A stretch of DNA of 64,000 nucleotides, taken from contig QUDE01000002.1 of the NCBI GenBank assembly GCA_003477405.1, positions 62,001 through 126,000 of the forward strand. Direction: 5' to 3'. A program made the translations under genes and the position numbers. This document shows, piece after piece, positions 52,088 to 62,785 of the stretch. Each line of letters opens with the position of its first letter. The stretch's first letter is position 1. A model generated the notes under the pieces. It was not told the DNA's origin, did no database searches, and saw nothing but the letters and a program-made list of their open reading frames with translations. The DNA comes from Ruminococcaceae bacterium AM07-15 (GTDB lineage Bacteria; Bacillota; Clostridia; Oscillospirales; Butyricicoccaceae).

Positions 52088-52420
52088 ATGCGGCACGAGC
52101 TGGAAAGGCTGGAACAAGCCGACTACAAAGAAAAACTCCAGGGCAAAGCAAAACCTCAAATGATCTTTTTCACAGCGGAATGGTCGGAGCCCTGCCGACA
52201 GATGCAGGGGCTGGTGGAAGAACTGGCCGACGCCCATTACGCCCAGGCGGATTTTTACCAGGTCGATCTGGATGAACAGCCGCTGATCGCCGGGGATTTC
52301 AATATCGCCGGTGTTCCCGCTTTGGTCATCTGCCAGGAAGGGAAGGAAGAAGAGCGCATTGTGGGCCTGCGGGCCTATCCCGACTTGGAAAAGGTCGTGG
52401 TCAAATATCTAATAAACTAA
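52088..52420 (+). CDS. Thioredoxin-fold protein with SxxC active site
   Basis: A 110-residue single-domain thioredoxin-like protein. The fold markers are present: IFFTAEW before the active site, YQVDLDE, and the cis-proline in IAGVPALV. The redox motif reads WSEPC where thioredoxins have WCxPC, so the nucleophilic first Cys is Ser and normal dithiol exchange is not possible. It may be a binding or monothiol protein. Start ATG 52088. A DivIVA-like gene follows 16 bases later. Confidence 0.78.
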   Translation: MRHELERLEQADYKEKLQGKAKPQMIFFTAEWSEPCRQMQGLVEELADAHYAQADFYQVDLDEQPLIAGDFNIAGVPALVICQEGKEEERIVGLRAYPDLEKVVVKYLIN

Positions 52421-52436
52421 ACCGGGGGATCGAAAG

Positions 52437-53177
52437 ATGGGCGTGCTATTCAAAACGGCCTTAGTCGGCGGCTTTCAAAAAGAGGAAGTCATCGAATACA
52501 TTGAAAAGCTGAAAAACGATTGGGCCGAGGAAGAACGCCGCTTGCAGGAAGAACTCCGCCAGACCCGGGAGGAAGAAAAACGGGCCTGGCAGCAGCAGGA
52601 AGAAAAGAAAGAAGAAAACCGGCGTCTGGAGGAAGAACTCTCCCAGGCCAGGGAGCAGATCCGCACCCTGGAAGAAGAAAAGGAGCAGGCTTGCCGCCAG
52701 GCGGAACAGGCCCGGCAGCGGGCTGAAACCCTGCGCCGGGAATATGGAGAGCTGAAGGAATATATCGCCGATATTGAGATTTCCGCCTATAAGCGGGCCA
52801 GGGAAGTGCAGGAGGAAGCCAGCCGTCATGCCCAGGAAGTGACCCAGACCATCAAGGATGCCGGCGCTGTGATGACCCCTGTGGCGGAAGAGGCTCGGGA
52901 AAAGGTGGTCATGGCCGAAGAAGCCTTCAGCGGATTCAAGGCCCGGATTGCTTCCATCACCGGCGAAATCGACGAGCTGGTGCGGGCCATGAATGAAATT
53001 GAGCAGCGATCCCGCCATACTCTTTCGGCCCCGCCGCCGGAAGAGCCGAAAGCCCCCATACAGGCGCGGCCTGCTGCCCCGAAAAAAAGCGACTCCCAGT
53101 CTCAGCCTGCGGGCACGAGACTGCGTTCCATACAAGAGATCTTGGACAGAGTCAAAAATATTGGAGAAAAGATGTAG
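52437..53177 (+). CDS. DivIVA-like coiled-coil protein
   Basis: A 246-residue protein. GGFQKEEVIEYIEKLK near the N-terminus resembles the DivIVA/GpsB start. A long heptad-rich Glu/Arg/Gln coiled coil runs from about 20 to 105, a second helical block to 185, and a Pro/Ala-rich tail ends in a short helix (RSIQEILDRVKNI). DivIVA proteins mark curved membrane and organise poles or septa. ATG 52437, probably one operon with the thioredoxin-like gene. Confidence 0.7.
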   Translation: MGVLFKTALVGGFQKEEVIEYIEKLKNDWAEEERRLQEELRQTREEEKRAWQQQEEKKEENRRLEEELSQAREQIRTLEEEKEQACRQAEQARQRAETLRREYGELKEYIADIEISAYKRAREVQEEASRHAQEVTQTIKDAGAVMTPVAEEAREKVVMAEEAFSGFKARIASITGEIDELVRAMNEIEQRSRHTLSAPPPEEPKAPIQARPAAPKKSDSQSQPAGTRLRSIQEILDRVKNIGEKM

Positions 53178-53184
53178 GTGCATT

Positions 53185-53742
53185 ATGAAAGAATGGAATC
53201 TGAACACTTCGGAACTGCGCGCCCATGCCAAAGAAATCAAAGTGGGCGACATGGTAAACCTGACGGGCACGATCTATACGGCCAGAGACGCCGCTCATAA
53301 GCGCCTGTTCGCTCTGCTGGACGAGGGGAAGGAACTGCCCTTTGACATCAAGGACGCTGTGATCTATTATGCCGGTCCCACCCAGGCCAAGCCCGGTGAG
53401 GTCATCGGCTCCATCGGGCCCACCACTTCCGGCCGGATGGACCCCTTTGCTCCCCGTCTGCTGGATCTGGGACTGGTGGCTATGATCGGCAAAGGTGGCC
53501 GGGCCCAGCCTGTGGTGGATGCCATCATCCGCAATGGCGGTGTGTATTTCTGCGCCATCGGCGGCGCCGGTGCTGCCATTTCCGGCTGCATCAAGAAGGT
53601 GGAAGTGCTGGCTTTTGAAGAGCTGGGCTGCGAATCCCTCAAGCGCCTGACCATTGAGAATATGCCGGTGGTGTGCACCATCGACAGCGAAGGCGGCAAC
53701 CAGTTTGTCACTGGCCGTGCCGAATATGAAGTGAAGGACTAA
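53185..53742 (+). CDS. Fe-S hydro-lyase beta subunit (class I fumarase/tartrate dehydratase beta-type)
   Basis: A 185-residue protein equal to the C-terminal domain of class I fumarases. Motifs: VNLTGTIYTARDAAHKRL, YYAGPTQAKPGEVIGSIGPT, GRMDPFAPRLL and AIGGAGAAIS. The beta chain normally partners a separate alpha chain (about 280 residues) that holds the 4Fe-4S cluster. No alpha gene is adjacent or elsewhere in the window. ATG 53185, eight bases after the DivIVA-like stop. Confidence 0.9.
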   Translation: MKEWNLNTSELRAHAKEIKVGDMVNLTGTIYTARDAAHKRLFALLDEGKELPFDIKDAVIYYAGPTQAKPGEVIGSIGPTTSGRMDPFAPRLLDLGLVAMIGKGGRAQPVVDAIIRNGGVYFCAIGGAGAAISGCIKKVEVLAFEELGCESLKRLTIENMPVVCTIDSEGGNQFVTGRAEYEVKD

Positions 53743-53755
53743 ATAGGTTTTTCCG

Positions 53756-53786
53756 CCCGTGGCTCTTTGAGCCACGGGTTTCTTTT
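53756..53786 (+). terminator. Terminator after the hydro-lyase beta gene
   Basis: CCCGTGGCT-CTTTG-AGCCACGGG followed by TTTCTTTT. Confidence 0.85.
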
Positions 53787-53899
53787 GAGTCAAAATGAAT
53801 TTATAAAAATCATTTTTAGAAAATAAACAGATAGAATCAAAAATAATATTACATAAAATGAAACAAAAAATATTTTAAAAATCATTTTATGAATTTCTC

Positions 53900-53928
53900 T
53901 TGCAAAATGAAAAAGAAGCGGGTAAGAT
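53900..53928 (+). promoter_or_regulatory. Promoter of glnN
   Basis: TTGCAA (53900-53905), 17-bp spacer, TAAGAT (53923-53928). The 110 bases before it are very A+T-rich, as for an UP-element region. Confidence 0.65.
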
Positions 53929-53986
53929 ACACTCAGAAAGACAGGGGATGTCCCCCGCAAAAAAATCAGGATGATGAGGTGGAAGA

Positions 53987-56083
<2,097 letters not shown>

Positions 56084-56116
56084 TTGTCAGCCAATCCATC
56101 CCCCCTGGCTCATACA

Positions 56117-56147
56117 AAAGCCCCGCGGCGTAGGCCGCGGGGCTTTG
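56117..56147. terminator. Bidirectional terminator
   Basis: AAAGCCCCGCGGC / GCCGCGGGGCTTT between glnN and the converging ABC exporter. Confidence 0.88.
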
Positions 56148-56165
56148 TGCGTTTGGGATAGACGC

Positions 56166-57977
56166 TTATTTGAACTGGGCCTCATAAAGCTCCCGATAGA
56201 ATCCTCGTTTCTTCATCAGTTCTTCGTGTGTGCCGCTTTCCACCACATTGCCGTCCCGCACTACCAGAATCAGATCGGCGTTCCGGATGGTGGACAGCCG
56301 ATGGGCCACCACAAAACAGGTCTTGTTCTCCATCAGGCGGCGCATGGCCTCCTGGATCTGCATTTCCGTGCGGGTGTCCACATTGGAGGTGGCTTCGTCC
56401 AGAATCAGCATGTGGGAGTCCATCACCATAGCCCGGGCGATGGTCAGAAGCTGTTTCTGTCCTTTGGAAATATTGGTGCCGTCGTCGGTGAGCAGGGTGT
56501 CATACCCCTGGGGCAGACGCTGGATATAGGAGTGAATCTTGGCGGCCTTGGCGGCCTGGATCACTTCTTCCCGTGTGATGCCCTGTTTGCCATAGGCGAT
56601 GTTTTCGTAAATGGTGCCGTAAAAGAGCCAGGTGTCCTGAAGCACCATGGAATAGGCCAGACGCAGGCTTTTCCGCTGCAGATCGTAGATGGAATGGCCG
56701 TCCACCTTGATCTCACCGCTGTCCTTGTCATAAAAACGCATGAGCAGGTTGATGAGGGTGGTTTTTCCTGCGCCGGTGGGGCCCACGATGGCGATCATGC
56801 TGCCGGGGGAAGCGTGAAGGGAAAGATGATGGAGGATGGTTTTTCCTTCTTCATAGCCAAAGCTCACATCCTGAAGTTCCACATCTCCCTGAGGGTCGTG
56901 GAGCGGGAGGGCCTGGGGGGAATCGGCCTTTTCCGGCTGTTCGTCCAGCAGACGGAACACCCGCTCTGCCGCAGCCAGAGCCGATTGCAGCTCGCCGATG
57001 ATGTTGGCGATCTCGTTGATGGGGCCGGAGAATTTCCGGGAATAGAGCACGAAGGAGGAAATATTGCCCACGCTCATTTTCCCCTGCATAAAGAGGATGG
57101 CGCCGAACACCGTGATCAGGGCCAGGGACAGATTGTTGATGAAGTTGACGCTGGGGCCCACCCGGCTGCTGTAATATTCGGCGTTATAATAGGCATTGAC
57201 CGTCTCGTCATTCACCTGATCCAGTTTTTCAATGGTGTGCTCTTCCTGGCAATAGGACTGGAGGGTTTTCAGACCGGTGATATTTTCCTCGGTGAAGCCG
57301 TTGAGCTGGCCGATCTTGAGGGAACGCAGCCGGAACAGGGGACGGGTGCGGGAGGTGATAAACCGGGTGATGCAGATGGACAGGGGAACGGTGATGAGGA
57401 ACACCAGCACCAGCCGGGGAGAAATGGCGATCATCATTCCCAGGGAGCCGCCCACGGTGATGACGCTGGCCAGCACCTGCACCAGGTCGGTGGAAAGGGA
57501 AGAGTTGATGGTGTCGGTGTCATAGGAGATGCGGCTGATGATGTCTCCGGCCTGGTGGGTGTCGAAATACCCCACCGGCAGGGAGGACAGCTTGTTGAAG
57601 ATGTCCGAGCGCATCTGATAGGTGACCTTCCGGCTGATGGTGATCATGATCATGGACAGCAGATAGGACAGAAGGGCAGAGGCCACATAGAACAGGGCCA
57701 TAAAGAGGCAGTAGCGAAACACCAGAGGGAATTGGACGGTGCCTGCTTTTGAGCCGATGCTGTCCACGGCCAGGCCGGAAAGATAGGGCCCCATCAGTCC
57801 GAAATAGTTGGAAAGGACGGTGAGCAAAAGGGCCAGGATCACCCAGAAGCGGAAGCGCATCACATAGCGGCAAAGCCGCAGCAAAGTGGCCCGTTTCCGG
57901 CCGGGGGTCACTCGTTGATGGGCCGTACCCTGGGGGGCCGAGCCAAAGGAAGGAGGGGCATTTCCCATTTTAGGCAT
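56166..57977 (-). CDS. ABC exporter half-transporter (catalytically complete NBD)
   Basis: About 603 residues: six membrane helices (about 40-330) and an ATPase domain with GPTGAGKTT, an unusual signature ISKGQKQL, and LILDEATSNVD (catalytic Glu present). It overlaps the upstream half-transporter gene, and together they make a heterodimeric multidrug/lipid exporter of the BmrCD/TM287-288 type. ATG 57977 has GGGAG nine bases upstream; ATG 57986 is less likely. Confidence 0.9.
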   Translation of the reverse strand: MPKMGNAPPSFGSAPQGTAHQRVTPGRKRATLLRLCRYVMRFRFWVILALLLTVLSNYFGLMGPYLSGLAVDSIGSKAGTVQFPLVFRYCLFMALFYVASALLSYLLSMIMITISRKVTYQMRSDIFNKLSSLPVGYFDTHQAGDIISRISYDTDTINSSLSTDLVQVLASVITVGGSLGMMIAISPRLVLVFLITVPLSICITRFITSRTRPLFRLRSLKIGQLNGFTEENITGLKTLQSYCQEEHTIEKLDQVNDETVNAYYNAEYYSSRVGPSVNFINNLSLALITVFGAILFMQGKMSVGNISSFVLYSRKFSGPINEIANIIGELQSALAAAERVFRLLDEQPEKADSPQALPLHDPQGDVELQDVSFGYEEGKTILHHLSLHASPGSMIAIVGPTGAGKTTLINLLMRFYDKDSGEIKVDGHSIYDLQRKSLRLAYSMVLQDTWLFYGTIYENIAYGKQGITREEVIQAAKAAKIHSYIQRLPQGYDTLLTDDGTNISKGQKQLLTIARAMVMDSHMLILDEATSNVDTRTEMQIQEAMRRLMENKTCFVVAHRLSTIRNADLILVVRDGNVVESGTHEELMKKRGFYRELYEAQFK

Positions 57978-59685
57978 CCAAATCATCTCCCATCTGAATC
58001 CGGCTGATTTCCTGATAGACCGGGCAGGTCTCCATCAGCTGCTGGTGGGTCCCATAGCCCAGCACTCCTCCTTCTTCCAGCACCAGGATATGGTCGGCAT
58101 GGCGGATGGAGCTGATGCGCTGGGCAATGATGACCCAGGTGGTGTTTTCGTAGTCTTTGGCAATGGCCTGGCGCAAAGCGGCGTCGGTTTTGTAGTCCAG
58201 AGCGCTGGAGGAATCGTCCAGGATCAGGATCTCCGGCCCTGCGGCCAGAGCCCGGGCGATGAGCAGCCGCTGCCGCTGTCCGCCGCTGAGGTTGGCGCCC
58301 TTGATGGCCACTTCCCCCTGATAGCCCCGGCCGTTTTCGATGAATTCGGCGGCCTGGGCGGCCCGGGCGCCCTTTTCGATTTGTTCCATGGAAAGATTCC
58401 GCCCCAGGCGGATGTTTTCCCCGATGGTGTCTTCAAACAAAGCATCGTTTTGGAACACCACGCCGAATTTCTGCCGCAGAGCGTGGAGGGAATAGCTGCG
58501 CACATCCCGCCCGTCCACCAGGATGCGGCCCTGATCCGGGTCATACAGGCGAAGCAGCAGGGAAACCAGAGTGGATTTGCCCGCGCCGGTGGGGCCGATG
58601 ACGCCCAGAGTCTCTCCCGGGCGGAGGGCAAAGGAAATGTGGGACAGATTGTCTTCCTTCTTATTATAGGAGAAGGACACATCCTCAAAGACCACCCGGA
58701 AGCCGCCATCCCCTGCGGGGGCCTCTTCCATCTGGAGCAGATCCGGGGGAGTGTCCAGCACTTCCACGATCCGCTGGGCCGAGGCGCTGGCTTTGGAATA
58801 CATGGTGATGACCCGGGTGATGGACATCATGGCATTGAGAATGATGGTAAAGTAGGAGAGAAAGGCCACAATGGTGCCTACTTCCGAAGTGCCGGCATTG
58901 ACCCGGAACGCGCCGGTGAGAATGACCAGCACCAGCCCCAGGTTCATAATCAGGTTGGAGGAGGGGTTGATCACGGCCATATTCCGGGCGGCCCGCTGTT
59001 CCCGCTCCATCATCTGGCGGTTGACCCCTTCAAAGTGCTCTTTTTCGTAATTTTCCTTGGACAGGGCCTTGATGACCCGGACGCCGGCGATGTTTTCCCG
59101 CACCACCCGTACCAGCCGGTCGGCCGACTGCTGCACCTGGGTGAACAGGCCGGTGCCCCGCCGGGAGATCAGAAAGACCAGCAGGCCCATGAAGGGAAGG
59201 AGGGACAACAGCACCAGTGTGAGCACCGGGTCCAGGGTGAGGGTGATGAGAATGCCGCCCAGAAGCAAAATGGGCGCCCGGAAGCCGATGCGCTGCATCA
59301 TGCCGATGACCTGATGGATGTTGTAGGTATCCGAGGTCATGCGGGAGATGAGGGAGGGGATGGTAAAGCGGTCGATCTGTGCGCTGGAGAGCCGGGCGAT
59401 GCGAGCGAACAGATCGTGGCGGAGGCGTCGGGTGGTTTCTTTGGCCACTCGGGAAGCCATGCGGTTGGCCAGGATACTGGTACACCATCCCACAATGGAA
59501 AACACCAGCATGGCCGCCCCCCACCGGAGCACCAGGGACAGATCCTGCTGCGGAATCACCACATCGATCATGTGGGCCAGTACCCAGGGCAGAAGCAGGT
59601 CCATGATGGTGCCGGTGAACTTGAAGCTGAGTCCCAAGGCGATGCGGCCCGCCTGGGGCCGCAGGTAGTGAAAGACGCGTCTCAA
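57970..59685 (-). CDS. ABC exporter half-transporter (degenerate NBD)
   Basis: A 571-residue partner, TTG start behind GGGGGG. Six membrane helices (about 15-310); ATPase domain with GPTGAGKST, LSGGQRQRL and Walker B ILILDDSSSALD. The Asp in place of the catalytic Glu marks this as the degenerate site, as in BmrC/TM287. Its ABC signature is canonical while the partner's is altered, giving one active composite site. Confidence 0.9.
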   Translation of the reverse strand: MRRVFHYLRPQAGRIALGLSFKFTGTIMDLLLPWVLAHMIDVVIPQQDLSLVLRWGAAMLVFSIVGWCTSILANRMASRVAKETTRRLRHDLFARIARLSSAQIDRFTIPSLISRMTSDTYNIHQVIGMMQRIGFRAPILLLGGILITLTLDPVLTLVLLSLLPFMGLLVFLISRRGTGLFTQVQQSADRLVRVVRENIAGVRVIKALSKENYEKEHFEGVNRQMMEREQRAARNMAVINPSSNLIMNLGLVLVILTGAFRVNAGTSEVGTIVAFLSYFTIILNAMMSITRVITMYSKASASAQRIVEVLDTPPDLLQMEEAPAGDGGFRVVFEDVSFSYNKKEDNLSHISFALRPGETLGVIGPTGAGKSTLVSLLLRLYDPDQGRILVDGRDVRSYSLHALRQKFGVVFQNDALFEDTIGENIRLGRNLSMEQIEKGARAAQAAEFIENGRGYQGEVAIKGANLSGGQRQRLLIARALAAGPEILILDDSSSALDYKTDAALRQAIAKDYENTTWVIIAQRISSIRHADHILVLEEGGVLGYGTHQQLMETCPVYQEISRIQMGDDLDA

Positions 59686-59790
59686 AGCGCATCCCCCCTT
59701 TTCAGATATGAAGTTGTTTCTTATGATTTATTTTAATTCCATAAAGAAAACTTGTCAATCGAAGGGCGTCTGCTGGTATATCGCCTTGCG

Positions 59791-60651
59791 TCAGAGCAGC
59801 ATCACCAGAGTTCCGGCTGTGATCTGCGCCAGGCCCCAGCCGGAACGGGCCGTCAGCTTTTCCCGGAATACCAGCCAGGAGAAGGCAATGGTGACCAGAA
59901 TGCTCAGCTTGTCGATGGGAACCACCACACTGGCCGGCCCCATCTGCAAGGCCCGATAATAACACAGCCAGGAGGCTCCGGTGGCAAGACCGGAAATGCA
60001 GATGAACACCAGTTCTTTTCCGGCAACCTCTTTCACGGCACCGGTTTTGCCTGTGACCAGCACCATGCCCCAAGCCATCACCAACACCACGGCGGTGCGG
60101 ATGGCGGTGCCCAGATTGGACTCCACACCTGTGATGCCCACTTTGCCCAGGATGGAGGTGAGGCTGGCGAAAATGGCTGAGCCTAAGGCATAAAGCAGCC
60201 AGCTTTTGCCCTGGGCCGGGGTGTTTCCCGCCGCTTTTTTCTCGATCATCAAAAAGGTGCCTGCGCCGATCAGCAGGGCGCCGGCTCCTTGAAACAGCCC
60301 GATGGGCTCTCCCAGAAACAGAAAGGCCAGCAGGATGGTGAGCACCACGCTGGATTTGTCGATGGGAACCACCTTGTTCACATCCCCCAGCTGCAATGCT
60401 TTGAAATAGCACAGCCAGGAAGCCCCGGTGCAAAGGCCGGACAGGATGAGAAAACAGAGCGTTCTTCCTCCAATGGAGCCCAGTTGGTCCTGGGAACCCA
60501 CGATAAACACCATGAGCCAGGAAAAGAGAAGCACCATAATGGTGCGGATGGCCGTGGCCACGGTGGAATCGGTTTTCCGAATGCCGCATTTGGCCAGGAT
60601 CGAAGTGAGGCCTGCAAAAAAAGCAGAGCCAAAAGCAAAGATCGTCCACAT
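59791..60651 (-). CDS. EamA/DMT-superfamily transporter
   Basis: A 286-residue protein with ten helices in two EamA repeats; each repeat carries the SWLCYxKALQxG...VPIDK block, which shows internal duplication. The family exports metabolites, amino acids or drugs. ATG 60651 behind GGGAGG. The MarR regulator gene lies 39 bases upstream on the same strand, so co-transcription is likely. Confidence 0.88.
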   Translation of the reverse strand: MWTIFAFGSAFFAGLTSILAKCGIRKTDSTVATAIRTIMVLLFSWLMVFIVGSQDQLGSIGGRTLCFLILSGLCTGASWLCYFKALQLGDVNKVVPIDKSSVVLTILLAFLFLGEPIGLFQGAGALLIGAGTFLMIEKKAAGNTPAQGKSWLLYALGSAIFASLTSILGKVGITGVESNLGTAIRTAVVLVMAWGMVLVTGKTGAVKEVAGKELVFICISGLATGASWLCYYRALQMGPASVVVPIDKLSILVTIAFSWLVFREKLTARSGWGLAQITAGTLVMLL

Positions 60652-60690
60652 AAAATGTTACCTCCCAAAGCCATTTTGGCTTTTTACAGA

Positions 60691-61155
60691 TCAATCATGG
60701 GACGCCAAAAGACGCTCCATATGGGGAAAGCCTGCTCTGCTTTCCTCTTTGCATTTTCCATAGAGCACATCCAGCAAGCGTGCAAATTCCTGCTGCTCCT
60801 GTTCATCCAGAGAGGAAAGCAGCCATTCATAGAATACAGACTCAATATGGGCTTTGGAGTTTTTCAGGTTTTGGGCCTGTTCTGTGGGGTAGAGGAGCTG
60901 GCTGCGGCCATCTGCGGGGTTTTTCTCCCGCCGCAGGTACCCTTTGGATTCCAGGTTGGCCGTCTGCTTGGCCACGGCCCCTTTGTCCGCACCCAGGATG
61001 CGGCAGATTTCCGATTGTGTGATGCCGGGATGCTTCCTGACTACATGGATCAGGTCAAATTCCGCCGGGCCAACCCCATCTGCTTTCATGGTACGGGCTG
61101 TAAAGGCACCCACCTCCCGGGCAATTTTCGTGATTTTCCGCTGAGAAATATCCAT
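60691..61155 (-). CDS. MarR-family regulator
   Basis: A 154-residue winged-helix protein: DLIHVVRKHPGITQSEICRI, KGAVAKQTANLESKGYLRRE, and the wing DGRSQLLYPTEQ. A perfect 14-bp-arm dyad covers its promoter. It probably represses itself and the EamA transporter and releases on a small-molecule signal. Confidence 0.92.
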   Translation of the reverse strand: MDISQRKITKIAREVGAFTARTMKADGVGPAEFDLIHVVRKHPGITQSEICRILGADKGAVAKQTANLESKGYLRREKNPADGRSQLLYPTEQAQNLKNSKAHIESVFYEWLLSSLDEQEQQEFARLLDVLYGKCKEESRAGFPHMERLLASHD

Positions 61156-61174
61156 TGTATCACCGCCAATTAAA

Positions 61175-61212
61175 AAGATGTACTATCAACTAATTGGATG
61201 ATAGTACATCTT
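61175..61212. promoter_or_regulatory. MarR operator: 14-bp perfect inverted repeat
   Basis: AAGATGTACTATCA (61175-61188) and TGATAGTACATCTT (61199-61212) around a 10-bp centre. It overlaps the -10 of the regulator's promoter. Confidence 0.8.
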
Positions 61213-61226
61213 ATTTTCTTTGTCAA
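61198..61226 (-). promoter_or_regulatory. Promoter of the marR-eamA operon
   Basis: Minus strand: consensus TTGACA (61221-61226), 17-bp spacer, TATCAT (61198-61203) within the dyad. Confidence 0.8.
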
Positions 61227-61339
61227 CCCAATGGAGAAAGAACGAACCTGTTGGGAGGGCGTAGACAAAGGACACCTCCTTGGGGTATGATAGGGGTATC
61301 AATGCGGATGAATTGCAGCAAGGAAAGGAGAAGGGGAAG

Positions 61340-61957
61340 ATGAAAGTATGCGCCATCAACGGCAGTCCCAGACCAGAGGGGAACACGGCCTACGCCCTGT
61401 CTTTGGTGCTGGAAGAGCTGGAGAAAGAGGGAATTGAGACCCAGGTCATCCAGGTGGGCGGCAAGGCCATCCATGGCTGCGTGGGCTGCGGCGGCTGCGC
61501 CCAGACCGGCCGGTGTGTTTTTGACGACGGCGTCAATGAATGGGTGGATCTGCTGGAGCAGGCCGACGGCATCCTGGTGGGCACGCCGGTGTATTATGCC
61601 GGGATGAACGGCACGCTGAAGTGCTTTCTGGATCGGGCCTTTTACAGCCGGGGGCGGAAGATGCGCCACAAGGTGGCGGCGGCCGTGGCCGCTGTGCGCC
61701 GCACCGGCGGCATGACCGCTCTGGAGGACATCAACCGGTTTTTCACCATTTCCGAAATGCTGGTGGTTTCTTCCAACTACTGGAATGTGATCCACGGCTC
61801 CAAGCCGGGAGAGGTCCAGCAGGACCTGGAAGGACAGCAGATCATGCGCCTTCTGGGAAAGAACATGGCCTGGATGCTGAAAATGCGTGAAATGGCCGGG
61901 CAGCAGGCGGGAGAACCGGAAAAAGAGAAAAAGATCGGCATGAACTTTATCCGCTGA
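61340..61957 (+). CDS. Flavodoxin-fold NAD(P)H-dependent FMN reductase
   Basis: A 205-residue protein of the iron-sulfur-flavoprotein/NADPH-FMN reductase type. FMN loop INGSPRPEGNTAYAL; compact Cys motif GCVGCGGCAQTGRC (near 49-62), which may hold a 4Fe-4S cluster; GTPVYYAGMNGTLKCFLDR. ATG 61340 behind AAGGAGAAGGG. It starts an operon with a nitroreductase and a carbamoylase. Confidence 0.87.
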   Translation: MKVCAINGSPRPEGNTAYALSLVLEELEKEGIETQVIQVGGKAIHGCVGCGGCAQTGRCVFDDGVNEWVDLLEQADGILVGTPVYYAGMNGTLKCFLDRAFYSRGRKMRHKVAAAVAAVRRTGGMTALEDINRFFTISEMLVVSSNYWNVIHGSKPGEVQQDLEGQQIMRLLGKNMAWMLKMREMAGQQAGEPEKEKKIGMNFIR

Positions 61958-61978
61958 AAAAGAAGGGAGAACACTGGA

Positions 61979-62785
61979 ATGGACGAGAAAATGATTGCAG
62001 AGACCATCGCCAAAAATCGGGATTTTATGAAGAGCAACTTCGGCCATGTAGAATATGTGTCCGACCAGCAGAAACTGCTGCCTCAGCCGCCTCTGGTGAA
62101 AGCGGCCAGGAGTGAGGAGCGCATTCCTCTGACTATGGAGTTTGGAAAAGTGGTAAAAGAGCACGATTATGTGGCCCTGCTGCGGGATCGGGTGAGCAAC
62201 CGGTTTTATGCCGAGGACCCCATGACCTTGGATCAGCTGGCCTTCCTGCTGTGGTCCACCCAGGGCGTGCGGGCCATCCGTGGCAAGAACTACGCCGCTT
62301 TGCGTCCGGTGCCTTCGGCAGGGGCCCGTCATGCCTTTGAAACCTATCTGCTGGTCAGCCGGGTGGAAGGGCTGAAAGAAGGGGTCTATCACTATCTGCC
62401 CATGGAGCATGCATTGGAGCCCATTTCCCTGGAAGGGGATATGGCGGAAAAGGCCATCCACTGTGCCTGCGACCAGAAGTGGGCGGGCAAGGCCGCGGTG
62501 ACCTTTGTCTATACGGCTGTAGCCTACCGGGGCGAGTGGCGGTATAACATCAATGCCCATCGGGTGATGCTCATCGATGCCGGTCATGTGGTGCAGAATC
62601 TGTATCTCAGCGCCCAGGCCATTGGCTGCGGCACCTGCGCCATCGCCGCGTTCCGCCAGGAAGACACCGACAAGCTGCTGCAGGTGGACGGCAAGGAGGA
62701 ATTTGCCGTGTATATGGCACCGGTGGGTGTGCGGGACGAAAGCAAAAACGAACAGAACACCAAGAAACTCTATGCCAATGTATAA
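61979..62785 (+). CDS. SagB/ThcOx-type nitroreductase-family oxidoreductase
   Basis: A 268-residue flavoprotein. LRDRVSNRFY and FLLWSTQGVRAIRG, then RPVPSAGARHAFETYLLV, and the later INAHRVMLIDAGHVVQNLYL match SagB-type dehydrogenases, which oxidise azolines in peptide natural products. No SagC/D cyclodehydratase or precursor peptide is nearby, so a stand-alone role is more likely. The stop overlaps the next gene. Confidence 0.82.
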   Translation: MDEKMIAETIAKNRDFMKSNFGHVEYVSDQQKLLPQPPLVKAARSEERIPLTMEFGKVVKEHDYVALLRDRVSNRFYAEDPMTLDQLAFLLWSTQGVRAIRGKNYAALRPVPSAGARHAFETYLLVSRVEGLKEGVYHYLPMEHALEPISLEGDMAEKAIHCACDQKWAGKAAVTFVYTAVAYRGEWRYNINAHRVMLIDAGHVVQNLYLSAQAIGCGTCAIAAFRQEDTDKLLQVDGKEEFAVYMAPVGVRDESKNEQNTKKLYANV

